In this document: positions 1 through 7,597 of the stretch, piece after piece | How the letters are laid out: each line of letters opens with the position of its first letter | Position numbering within the stretch: position 1 is the stretch's first letter | Assembly (NCBI GenBank): GCA_964400515.1 | Contig: CAYNTJ010000002.1 | Span: forward strand, 216,087 to 280,086 | Length of the DNA: 64,000 bases | Direction of reading: 5' to 3' | Source: JAAYHV01 sp964400515 | GTDB taxonomy: Bacteria; Bacillota; Clostridia; Peptostreptococcales; Anaerovoracaceae | Position numbers and translations under genes: made by a program | Notes under the pieces: model-generated | The model's input: the letters and a program-made list of their open reading frames with translations, nothing else | The model's database searches: none | What the model was told of the DNA's origin: nothing

Positions 1-191
1 CTGGAATTTCTTGAATTGTATACTCTAAATGTTTCTCCACAATGAGTGGTTATTATGGCTACATTTCCCTTCTTTTCTATGGTTTTAATTCCATGCAAAT
101 AACCGCTTTTAGAAGGCCATAGTTTCATCTGCTCCAGCAAATCAATAAGCTGAACGTTTTTTCTATAGTAGCGCTTTTTACTATCCGCCAT
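1..191 (-). CDS. pylSn: PylSn, N-terminal tRNA-binding subunit of split pyrrolysyl-tRNA synthetase (partial)
   Basis: In bacteria the N-terminal domain of pyrrolysyl-tRNA synthetase is a separate small protein that grips the T-arm and variable loop of tRNA-Pyl. Reading the minus strand from the ATG at 189-191 gives 63 residues before the window ends. They contain LWPSKSGYLHGIK and THCGETFRVYNSRNSR, matching the family pattern LW-SRTGTLHKIK followed by CG-----NSR. The C-terminal part, which should carry the zinc-binding Cys/His residues, lies outside the window. The start overlaps the TAA stop of the CobW-type gene by one base (TAATG), so translation is probably coupled. It is the last Pyl gene visible in the operon. 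Confidence 0.88.
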   Translation of the reverse strand, partial: MADSKKRYYRKNVQLIDLLEQMKLWPSKSGYLHGIKTIEKKGNVAIITTHCGETFRVYNSRNS

Positions 192-1105
192 TATATTCTA
201 ACCTTTCCATCCAAAAATTCATTTGATTTGTTTACAATCGTACTCATTAGTTTAACGCCAACCTTGGATATTGCAACTATTTCTGTCTCTACTTCTTCGT
301 TCCAATCTTCAATTATAACATTGTTTAAAACACAATTAATTTCCTTAGGTCCATCTAAGGTATCAGCAAACCCCTTAATCCTATAAGTATCCAAAGAAAT
401 GTTTTTGATAAACTCCTCAAGCTTAACATTATCAAGCTTTTCTTCAGCCCTAATAATAAAGCTGTAGGGCCTGGTTTCATACGTATTGGTAGTGTCATTA
501 TTTACAGCATGATTATCCGTAAAGCTACTTACAAGCTTTTTGATATCTAAGCTGCAATAACTTGTGGGAAATATCATAGCATAAGGATTAATCTTTTTTA
601 TCTCCTCTTCTATAGCCGATAGATCTTCTTCTTTGATTAAATCCATTTTATTAACAATAATGGCATTGGCATGTTCAACCTGCCTGGTAATCGAAATCAT
701 AATTTCATTAAGCTCAATAAAATTCTGAGCATCCACTATACATATGGATCCCATCAGCTTTAAATTATCAGCAGTTTCAGTCTTAATTCCCCTTATGATT
801 TCACCCATATTTGAAGGATCCGCCAAACCGGAGGATTCAATAAAAAGATACTTTATATCCCTTTTCGACATTTCTATCAAGCTTTCCACAAACTTGTCCT
901 TTATACAAGCACAAAATATAGAACCATTTGTAAGCTCTGCCATATCGATACCATCACCCTTAACAAGCTTGGCATCAATATTGATTTCACCAAATTCATT
1001 AATTATCAGACCTATTTTTTCATCCTTGTATGAAGCAATTAAAGACTGCATCATAGTAGTTTTGCCTGAACCCAAAAAACCTGTAAGTAATATTATTTCT
1101 ACCAT
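191..1105 (-). CDS. CobW/G3E-family GTPase inside the pyl operon
   Basis: This is a 304-residue G3E P-loop GTPase of the CobW/COG0523 type, a family of metallochaperones and metalloenzyme activators. Visible motifs are the Walker A GFLGSGKTT (residues 9-17), Walker B-like ESSGLADP, the base-recognition motif NKMD, and a C-terminal CobW domain around GFADTLDG. The usual metal-binding CxCC is degraded: the sequence reads NGSIFCAC, leaving Cys65 and Cys67. The ATG at 1105 is preceded by GGAAGGA that starts just after the CCA end of pylT. The gene sits between pylT and pylSn and shares TAATG with pylSn. A role in delivering metal or cobalamin to the methyltransferase system is inference; the family assignment is firm. 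Confidence 0.85.
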   Translation of the reverse strand: MVEIILLTGFLGSGKTTMMQSLIASYKDEKIGLIINEFGEINIDAKLVKGDGIDMAELTNGSIFCACIKDKFVESLIEMSKRDIKYLFIESSGLADPSNMGEIIRGIKTETADNLKLMGSICIVDAQNFIELNEIMISITRQVEHANAIIVNKMDLIKEEDLSAIEEEIKKINPYAMIFPTSYCSLDIKKLVSSFTDNHAVNNDTTNTYETRPYSFIIRAEEKLDNVKLEEFIKNISLDTYRIKGFADTLDGPKEINCVLNNVIIEDWNEEVETEIVAISKVGVKLMSTIVNKSNEFLDGKVRI

Positions 1106-1120
1106 AATTCCTTCCTTAAA

Positions 1121-1192
1121 TGGCGAGGAACCCGAGAGTTTCACTCGGCTACATAAATTTAGAGTCTATGCGATCCATCCGATCCGTTCCCC
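1121..1192 (-). tRNA. pylT: tRNA-Pyl, anticodon CUA
   Basis: The minus strand folds into a 72-nt tRNA with the peculiar features of tRNA-Pyl. There is a 7-bp acceptor stem (GGGGAAC with GTTCCTC, one G-U pair), a single base before the D stem, a GATC/GATC D stem with a five-base loop, a 6-bp anticodon stem, and the loop CTCTAAA with anticodon CUA. A three-base variable loop and a CCGAG/CTCGG T stem follow. Discriminator G and CCA are encoded. The gene lies 10 nt after the pylD stop and 15 nt before the CobW-type start with no promoter between, so it must be cut out of the operon mRNA. Confidence 0.95.
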
Positions 1193-1202
1193 ACTTAAAA
1201 TA

Positions 1203-1991
1203 TTATATCGCACTTCCCAGCATTACTGCTGTACCTATCTCAAGTACATCGTATACCGCTCTATCCTTAAGCTTTTTAATAGCTTTATTAGTCAAGCTAA
1301 TCGGTACACCGGGAGATGCGTATAAAGCATCAGTATTTAACTTATCAATATCTAACCAATTACCCTCATCAGTAAAATCAAGCACATAAGGATAATTCTT
1401 AACTTCTTCCAATTTAATAGATTGGCCTATGCTTTCCAGTTTATCATACACCTTAGGTTTATAACCACGATCCAATAATATCTTTTCAGCCTCTTTACCA
1501 AGATTACCATATCCTAATATTACAATCTCTTCTTTGCCTATGGTTTTGTCCCTGTGTTTGGCCATTTGGAAAAGTATATCAACATAACCTAAAGCAGTGC
1601 AATAATTGTTTTCACCTTTTTTGCCATTCTTAATATTTAAAGCCATATACCTGATATCATCTGCCATAAATATTATATCAGCACCCTTTAATGTAGCTTC
1701 ATATACACCGTCCACATCCGTTTTTTCTGTTACACTGGCTTCAAATCCCATGGAATTTATTACTGCTGCCACCGAATCAGAAAACTTATTTATCAGACCT
1801 TCACCTTGAGTAATCGGAACTACAAAAACCTTTCTGTGCATTTTTTCATTATACACAGTATCATCTCTTAATTTAAAAGAAATGCTCATCAATTCACTTA
1901 AATCAACCCCCGTTCTCTGTTTAAGTGTCTCGTTGTATGAAGACATTCTCTCGCTTATGTCTTCAATCCATTCAGTCCTTAACCTAGTCAT
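1203..1991 (-). CDS. pylD: PylD, pyrrolysine synthase (last biosynthetic step)
   Basis: PylD oxidises 3-methylornithyl-lysine with NAD and closes the pyrroline ring to form L-pyrrolysine. The 262-residue protein starts like other PylD proteins, with the helical N-terminus MTRLRTEWIEDISERM. A Rossmann segment ILGYGNLGKEAEKILLDRG lies near residues 155-175, and a conserved C-terminal segment contains SPGVPISLT. The ATG at 1991 follows GGGGGTGAAATT, whose first bases are part of the pylSc stop TAG. The gene ends with TAA and is followed 10 nt later by pylT. No truncation is seen. Confidence 0.92.
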   Translation of the reverse strand: MTRLRTEWIEDISERMSSYNETLKQRTGVDLSELMSISFKLRDDTVYNEKMHRKVFVVPITQGEGLINKFSDSVAAVINSMGFEASVTEKTDVDGVYEATLKGADIIFMADDIRYMALNIKNGKKGENNYCTALGYVDILFQMAKHRDKTIGKEEIVILGYGNLGKEAEKILLDRGYKPKVYDKLESIGQSIKLEEVKNYPYVLDFTDEGNWLDIDKLNTDALYASPGVPISLTNKAIKKLKDRAVYDVLEIGTAVMLGSAI

Positions 1992-2002
1992 AATTTCACC
2001 CC

Positions 2003-2839
2003 CTATAACTTCATGGTTTGACCATCTATAAAGCTTATACTCCTACCAAATCTTTTGATAGTAGTACTTCTGTTCATGGCCATAGCCAGTCTTTCTATCC
2101 CAAAACCTATACCAATCCAAGTATCGTATACATCCCAATTAACATCCAGGTCATGGGGACCATAGCTGGCAGAAGCCACTTCAATACCATTTATCTCTAT
2201 GTCTAAGGTAAAGCCGTAGACAGTAGATTCTTCAATAACGAGCTCATAATCCGATATGCCCAGCACTTCCATGGAATTTTTAGCCAGCCTTTCCAAGGCT
2301 TCTTTTTGCTCTCCATCTTTTACTGTGGCCAACTCCACCATATTAAGCATTGTAAATTCATTCATATGCTTAGCACCCTGGGACTCTTTTCTAAAGCAAG
2401 AACCCAATTCAAATATTTTAACAGGACCATTGGTTATTCTCTTTAATTCCCTCATCACAACGTAAAGATTAGGTGCCAGCATCGGCCTTAAGCATTTATT
2501 CTTATCTATCCAAAAAACCTGTGAAAACAAGTGATTGTCTTCATCTATTGTCATTCCCTTTAACTGGTCCTTTGTTATTATTGTGGGAGTAATAACCTTA
2601 GTATATCCCATAGACATAAGCCAATTTGATAATCTGTTACCCACTTCATCGCTTACTGTTATATGTTTATTTTTTAAAAGATCATTGATTATATCCTTTG
2701 ATTCCTTTATCTTTTCCTTTTCAGTATTTCTAAAAACCAAATTTCTTTCATCAATATTTGAAAATTCCATGTCGATTACATCATCATCAACACCAAGCTG
2801 TTTAAGCCTTTCGGTTTGTGTAATAGTAAACTTTTCCAT
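2003..2839 (-). CDS. pylSc: PylSc, catalytic subunit of split pyrrolysyl-tRNA synthetase
   Basis: This 278-residue class II synthetase core attaches pyrrolysine to tRNA-Pyl. Family motifs are clear: LRPMLAPNLY (motif 2 approach and amino-acid pocket), FELGSCFRKES (motif 2), HMNEFTMLN with the substrate-contacting Asn, STVYGFTLD with the pocket Tyr, and GFGIERLAM (motif 3). There is no N-terminal tRNA-binding domain, which is supplied by pylSn. The ATG at 2839 follows AGGAG, which overlaps the pylC stop. The gene stops at TAG (2003-2005). If that amber codon were decoded, only four further residues would be added before a TGA. Its place between pylC and pylD is unusual. Confidence 0.93.
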   Translation of the reverse strand: MEKFTITQTERLKQLGVDDDVIDMEFSNIDERNLVFRNTEKEKIKESKDIINDLLKNKHITVSDEVGNRLSNWLMSMGYTKVITPTIITKDQLKGMTIDEDNHLFSQVFWIDKNKCLRPMLAPNLYVVMRELKRITNGPVKIFELGSCFRKESQGAKHMNEFTMLNMVELATVKDGEQKEALERLAKNSMEVLGISDYELVIEESTVYGFTLDIEINGIEVASASYGPHDLDVNWDVYDTWIGIGFGIERLAMAMNRSTTIKRFGRSISFIDGQTMKL

Positions 2840-2847
2840 CTTTTCTC

Positions 2848-3954
2848 CTATGATAATTCCTTAAGCTGTCCAACTAAATTATTTCTGTCCTTAATTATTC
2901 CTTCTTTACTTTCGGAAGAATTAATAAATATTCCTCTGAAATTGTTACCGGATATGTAATCCCAAATTATATCATCATACCCATATTTACTGCTCTCAAT
3001 TTTTAGAAAACCCGCATCAGACATAATATGTTCGCCTTCATTTCTTAGTATGCCTTTTTCATATGAAAAGTTTTCATAAACGCAGTATCTCTTTTTCATA
3101 TTCCCAGTCTTAGGGAATCTTCCGTTTAATTTAAGCTCCATAAGCTCCTTAAGTAGATTAATACCACTACAGCCCAATACAACGGAAGGCGTTTGGCTAG
3201 GCATTCTGGCATCTATTTCAAGAACCTTAAGCTCCCCCTTATTTAGGATGACTTCCACATCCATTATACCATTTAATTTTATTATTTTAGCTATTTTTAT
3301 TGCAATTTCTCTAAAATTATTTTCAATATTATAGGGTAAATCCAAAGGAGCGGTAACCATCTTACAATCGTATTTGTCATCCATATGTATTTCCGTTATT
3401 TCGTATGTTCTGAAATCCCTGCCATTACCTATTACCTCGATTGAGTATGAAGGTCCCTCAAGATATTCCTGTATTATGTAATCCGATGGCTCCCCAATTG
3501 CCTTAAGCTCATTAATATCCGATATTTTTCTCACCCCATGGGAACCGCTTTCACATATGGGTTTTAGTATATATGGGGGTTCACAATTCGGATAATATAT
3601 GGGGGCCGGTATATTATTATTTTTAAACAGTTCGTCTGATTTTAATTTTGACTGGGTAACCATATATGCTTCAAAATCAAATGCCACCAACAGATTATAC
3701 TCCATACTAATTTCTTCTATGGCTTTAATAACCGCCATATTCTCCATTGCAGGTAGTATAACATCCGCTTCCTTTAGTGCCTTTATTACATTTTCATCTC
3801 TTTTTATTAAATCACCGCATACGAAACAATCGCTTAGCTTCGCAGCCATAACATTTTCATTTATATCAATTAGTATGCTATAGTAGCCTGCCTTTTTGGC
3901 AAGATAAATAGCTTCTGTTCCCTGAAGTTTTCCTCCGACTATTGCAACCTTCAT
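2848..3954 (-). CDS. pylC: PylC, 3-methylornithine-lysine ligase (ATP-grasp)
   Basis: PylC joins (3R)-3-methyl-D-ornithine to the epsilon-amino group of lysine using ATP. The 368-residue product has an N-terminal nucleotide-type fold starting MKVAIVGGKLQGTEA, the ATP-grasp lysine segments PPYILKPICESGSHGVRK and DYIIQEYLEGPSYSIEV, and the metal-binding LEIDARMPSQTPS. The ATG at 3954 is six bases from AAGAGGTG; a GTG one codon earlier is possible. The gene ends in TAG (2848-2850), whose bases form TAGGAG, the ribosome binding site of pylSc. Confidence 0.92.
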   Translation of the reverse strand: MKVAIVGGKLQGTEAIYLAKKAGYYSILIDINENVMAAKLSDCFVCGDLIKRDENVIKALKEADVILPAMENMAVIKAIEEISMEYNLLVAFDFEAYMVTQSKLKSDELFKNNNIPAPIYYPNCEPPYILKPICESGSHGVRKISDINELKAIGEPSDYIIQEYLEGPSYSIEVIGNGRDFRTYEITEIHMDDKYDCKMVTAPLDLPYNIENNFREIAIKIAKIIKLNGIMDVEVILNKGELKVLEIDARMPSQTPSVVLGCSGINLLKELMELKLNGRFPKTGNMKKRYCVYENFSYEKGILRNEGEHIMSDAGFLKIESSKYGYDDIIWDYISGNNFRGIFINSSESKEGIIKDRNNLVGQLKELS

Positions 3955-3964
3955 CACACACCTC

Positions 3965-5011
3965 TTAAAGTTTCTTGCGATACTCCCTTAGCTTAGAAAT
4001 ATATTCCTTATATTCATCCCCTGTAGCGAGCTCAAGTCCCATTTCTGATAATATCGATTTTACTTCCCCTACGGTTCGTCCTCCTTCATCCACATCCATG
4101 GTGCTGTGGGCAACGCCCATAAACCCGGATTTTGGCGGAATAATCGAAGTAACAAGGTTAGCTCCCGCATTTATTCTGTCCTTTAACCCCGTGATTCCGT
4201 CCACATCCAAAGAGGCAGGTATCAACACGTGGGGATACATCACCCTCATCAATGCGATAATTGTGAGCTCCTCCCTTCTTGTGGGAGTTTTATGTCCCTC
4301 CATGGGGCTTCCCTCTTGGGGAATAAAGCTCATTACCCTCATTTGGCTAGCTTTAATTTCCCCCATTGTTATAAGGGATTCAGCTATATCATAAGGGCTT
4401 TCACCTATCCCCGCCAATAGTCCCTCTTCTATCAGCATACCCTTATCCCTGGCATAAAGCTTAGCATTCATCCTATCGTCATAGCTTTGGTTTATACGCA
4501 TATTTTTAAACAATTCCCTATTATGGGTTTCTTGGTACAATGCATACCAATCCGTTTCATGTTCATTAAAGCCATCAATTATTTCATCAGTTACCACACC
4601 CGGGGAAATCATAACCGGTGTATCATATTCTTTTTTTATAACATCAATTATCTCATTAACTGTTTTGAATTTCTCCTTGTGGTAAAGAGGGTCTTCACCC
4701 ATGGTAAGATCAATTAGATTAACACCTTCGTTTATTAACGCCTTTGATATTTCCAAAATCTCTTCTTTTGTCTTTCTGTATCTGTCAATTTTGTTATCCC
4801 TTCTAAAATAACAAAAGTTACAATTATTTCTGCAATAGGTGGTGAAGTATACAAAGCCATAGGCAAATATTTTATTGCCGTTTACCAATGTCCTCGTCTC
4901 CTTTGCCATATCAAAAAGCCCTTCGAGTTCCTTTTCATCATCAGTGGTTAAATAATGAACAATATCCTCTTTATTAAATTTTCTCCCCTTTTGGAAATCG
5001 GTGTAATCCAT
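3965..5011 (-). CDS. pylB: PylB, methylornithine synthase (radical SAM)
   Basis: PylB is a radical SAM mutase that converts lysine to (3R)-3-methyl-D-ornithine, the first step of pyrrolysine synthesis. The 348-residue protein has the iron-sulfur motif CRNNCNFC (Cys60, Cys64, Cys67) with FAYGFVYFTTYC before it, and a GIGESPYD segment typical of the BioB/PylB/HydE group. The ATG at 5011 is preceded by AGGAG, which overlaps the TAG stop of the upstream activase gene. The start lies exactly in frame with that amber codon, three codons downstream. The gene ends in TAA. Confidence 0.92.
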   Translation of the reverse strand: MDYTDFQKGRKFNKEDIVHYLTTDDEKELEGLFDMAKETRTLVNGNKIFAYGFVYFTTYCRNNCNFCYFRRDNKIDRYRKTKEEILEISKALINEGVNLIDLTMGEDPLYHKEKFKTVNEIIDVIKKEYDTPVMISPGVVTDEIIDGFNEHETDWYALYQETHNRELFKNMRINQSYDDRMNAKLYARDKGMLIEEGLLAGIGESPYDIAESLITMGEIKASQMRVMSFIPQEGSPMEGHKTPTRREELTIIALMRVMYPHVLIPASLDVDGITGLKDRINAGANLVTSIIPPKSGFMGVAHSTMDVDEGGRTVGEVKSILSEMGLELATGDEYKEYISKLREYRKKL

Positions 5012-5020
5012 AATCGTCTC

Positions 5021-6820
5021 CTAAAACATCATCGCTTTTATATATTTTTCCTGAAATTCACTTAACGCAGACAGCTCAATATGTTTGATTTCTCTTGCTA
5101 TTTTAATCGTCTCCATCATAGCATCCTTTGAAAGTAATGCCATGGAAGTACCTATACCTGCGGAATTTCCTATACTAATAATTTTATCCCTTTTTATATC
5201 AGGTATCAATCCCAAATTTATGGCATTTTCCACATCGATATAGTTTCCGAAAGCCCCGGCGATACTGATTTCTTTCAAATCATCCTTATGGATTTTTGCC
5301 TCTGACATCATGGTTTCCATACCCGCGGCTATGGCCGCCTTAGCCAGCTGTACTTCCCTTACATCCTTTTGAGTTACCTTAACTATTCCTCCGCCTTCAT
5401 CCATAAACAGTATAAAGCTGTATCCCTTTTCTTCTTTCACTATTCTGTCGATTAAAGGTTTTTCAACTCCCATTCTTTCCAGCTTACTTGTGCCGTTTAT
5501 TTTACCGGTTTTATCAATTATCTGCCATTTTATCATTTGACCTATGGCATCAATTATACCAGAACCACATATCCCTACAGGTTTACCGTTTCCTATGGTT
5601 TTAATCTCCACTCCGTCTTCCGATAGCACAACCTTTTCTATGGCACCTTCGGCAGCTCTCATGCCCATAGTGATGGAGCTTCCTTCAAAAGCAGGTCCTG
5701 CCGCAGTGGAACAAGTAAAGGCACAATCCTTTCCTGCCAATACTATCTCACCGTTAGTTCCTATATCTATGAAAAGATGCCCCTTATCTCTATCCATAAG
5801 ATCTGTTGTCAATATACCTGCCGTAATATCAGAGCCCACATGACCGGCAATGTTAGGCAATAACTCTACTGTAGCCTTATCATTGATATTTATACCTATT
5901 TCCTTGGCATTTGAAACCTGATATTCACAAAAAACAGGAGTAAAAGGTGATACCGCTAATCCCTTAGTTTCCACATCCCATAAAAAATGACTCATGGTGG
6001 TATTACCGCATGCCACTAATTTATATATGTTATTTGGATTGATTTTATTGTTTATTTCAAAATTATCAATTATTTCGTTTATTTTATTGATTATTGATTT
6101 GTGTAAAAGATGCTTTTCTATCTCTTCGTTATTTTTATTAATTCTGGATATTACATCAGCTCCATATACGCCTTGAGGATTTGTAACTGCCTTTATTTCA
6201 ACCAATTCTTTTTTGAATAGATTCCATAGCATAAACACAACTGTTGTCGTACCTATGTCTATTGCTAAGCCGTAATTACAGCTTTCCTTATCCCCTTCTT
6301 CAACATCAATCACATAATCGTCCATATATGTGAAGGTCATTTCCTTGCCCTCTGAAGCATTTTTTAATACTTCTCTGTCAATAACTAATTTATCATTGCC
6401 CAGGCCTTCTTTAATTTTGTTTTCTATGCTCTTCTGATTATGTAATGTTGATTTTTCTATACTAATACACTTCTTATGCACATTTAATCCGAATCGGAAA
6501 TCCTCGGGAAGCTTCAGTAACCTTTCCTTTCTGGATGTAATTGTATTGGTTTCCGGCACAAGAACAATTGTATCACTCATAGCCTTGGTGCAACAAGCCA
6601 ACCTATAATTGTTTTCATATTCATATTCCGAAAGAGCAACTCCATGTTTTTTAATAACATCAACCTCTCCCGAAAGGATCTTTACCTTACATTTCCCACA
6701 GGTACCCGCTCCTGCACAGTTTCCGTCTATATTAACTCCCAGTCTAAAAGCCACATCCAGCAGACTTTCCTCATCCCCTGCTATACCTGTTATGTTATCC
6801 GGCATAAAAGTTATTTTCAT
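5021..6820 (-). CDS. 2Fe-2S corrinoid-protein reductive activase (RACo/DUF4445 type)
   Basis: This protein would use ATP to return accidentally oxidised Co(II) corrinoid proteins to Co(I). The 599-residue product starts with a plant-type ferredoxin domain (Cys35, Cys41, Cys44 and Cys76 in CAGAGTCGKC and RLACCTKA). A linker leads to an ASKHA-type ATPase domain with LAIDIGTTTVVFML near residue 185, LFIDIGTNGEIVL, and GICGSGIIDAIGQM. This is the bacterial acetogen-type activator, not the methanogen RamA, which carries C-terminal 4Fe-4S clusters. The ATG at 6820 has a strong CGGAGG. It ends in TAG (5021-5023), only 9 nt from and in frame with pylB. Confidence 0.85.
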   Translation of the reverse strand: MKITFMPDNITGIAGDEESLLDVAFRLGVNIDGNCAGAGTCGKCKVKILSGEVDVIKKHGVALSEYEYENNYRLACCTKAMSDTIVLVPETNTITSRKERLLKLPEDFRFGLNVHKKCISIEKSTLHNQKSIENKIKEGLGNDKLVIDREVLKNASEGKEMTFTYMDDYVIDVEEGDKESCNYGLAIDIGTTTVVFMLWNLFKKELVEIKAVTNPQGVYGADVISRINKNNEEIEKHLLHKSIINKINEIIDNFEINNKINPNNIYKLVACGNTTMSHFLWDVETKGLAVSPFTPVFCEYQVSNAKEIGININDKATVELLPNIAGHVGSDITAGILTTDLMDRDKGHLFIDIGTNGEIVLAGKDCAFTCSTAAGPAFEGSSITMGMRAAEGAIEKVVLSEDGVEIKTIGNGKPVGICGSGIIDAIGQMIKWQIIDKTGKINGTSKLERMGVEKPLIDRIVKEEKGYSFILFMDEGGGIVKVTQKDVREVQLAKAAIAAGMETMMSEAKIHKDDLKEISIAGAFGNYIDVENAINLGLIPDIKRDKIISIGNSAGIGTSMALLSKDAMMETIKIAREIKHIELSALSEFQEKYIKAMMF

Positions 6821-6831
6821 AATTACCTCCG

Positions 6832-7530
6832 TTATCTCCTAGGATTGATTTTGCAAAATCTGCAGCCCTGCTGATTACCCACGCAATCACTGCACTCCAC
6901 AGGAAATTCTATATCATCATTTAACAGTAAATAGATGTCAACACATGATTTTTGCGGAATCATCAAACCACTTTCCTTAACCTTCACACCTATCCTATCA
7001 AAATCTATTACATTCTTAATTTTAGTTGTATCCAAAACCTTCATTCCATAGTAACCAGGACCTAAGGTTTTAGATATCCTGTATCCACTTCCATCGGGAT
7101 ACTTACTTTTAATATCTTCGTTTATAATATCCTTAACCTTTTCGGAAGCCACATCAACAAATACGGTCCCCCAATTATCGGCATATAGGAAATTCATTAT
7201 CTCTTCCTCGCTGGCAAACCAGCATTCCCCCACGGTAATCAATGAAAAATATACCGCCTCCACTTTATCGTCAGGTATTTGAGAAAAAAAATTACACTCA
7301 AGGACTGTGTCATTAATATGGATTTTATTATTTTTATAACAGCTACCATCGTAATCAGATATAAGTACCTTTATGTCTATTGAATGAATTCCTTCCTCCA
7401 ATACCTTTTCAGCCCTTTCCATCATCCTTTGATGCTTGCTTCTGTCAAGATCAAAACCACACAGTTTAATAAAATCTTTTCTGACTTCCTCTAATATTTG
7501 ATTTTTGTCTATGTTTATAACTCTTTCCAC
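6832..7530 (-). CDS. Cobalamin-dependent methionine synthase activation-domain-like protein
   Basis: The 232-residue protein resembles the SAM-binding activation domain of MetH, found as a separate protein in corrinoid methyltransferase clusters. The key region is DGSGYRISKTLGPGYYGM, which resembles the MetH motif RxxPGYG, followed by PQKS. The C-terminus carries a cysteine cluster, CSDC then QGCRFC, suggesting a bound metal or iron-sulfur centre. The start is GTG at 7528-7530 with GAGG upstream. It lies directly before the activase gene, with its TAA 12 nt from the next ATG. A role in reductive methylation or activation of the corrinoid proteins is inferred from family and position. Confidence 0.75.
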   Translation of the reverse strand: MERVINIDKNQILEEVRKDFIKLCGFDLDRSKHQRMMERAEKVLEEGIHSIDIKVLISDYDGSCYKNNKIHINDTVLECNFFSQIPDDKVEAVYFSLITVGECWFASEEEIMNFLYADNWGTVFVDVASEKVKDIINEDIKSKYPDGSGYRISKTLGPGYYGMKVLDTTKIKNVIDFDRIGVKVKESGLMIPQKSCVDIYLLLNDDIEFPVECSDCVGNQQGCRFCKINPRR

Positions 7531-7548
7531 TTTAACCTCTAATTATAT

Positions 7549-7581
7549 GATATTAAGGTGGCATATAGCCACCTTATATCA
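7549..7581. repeat. Inverted repeat between UroD-thioredoxin gene and activation gene
   Basis: AAGGTGGC and GCCACCTT form an 8-bp perfect stem around ATATA, extended by GATAT/ATATC flanks. No T-run follows on either strand, so it is more likely an mRNA-processing, stabilising or partial attenuation hairpin inside the operon than a full terminator. Confidence 0.6.
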
Positions 7582-7597
7582 TTTATATTATAATATT

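Noticed and set aside
744..1325. Plus-strand frame of 193 codons across the CobW-type gene and tRNA
   Set aside because: It is antisense to well-supported genes, overlaps tRNA-Pyl, and its translation shows no family or domain.
1988..2005. Pyrrolysine-containing extension of PylSc
   Set aside because: Read-through of its TAG would add only four residues before TGA. The core is already full length, so TAG is most simply a stop.
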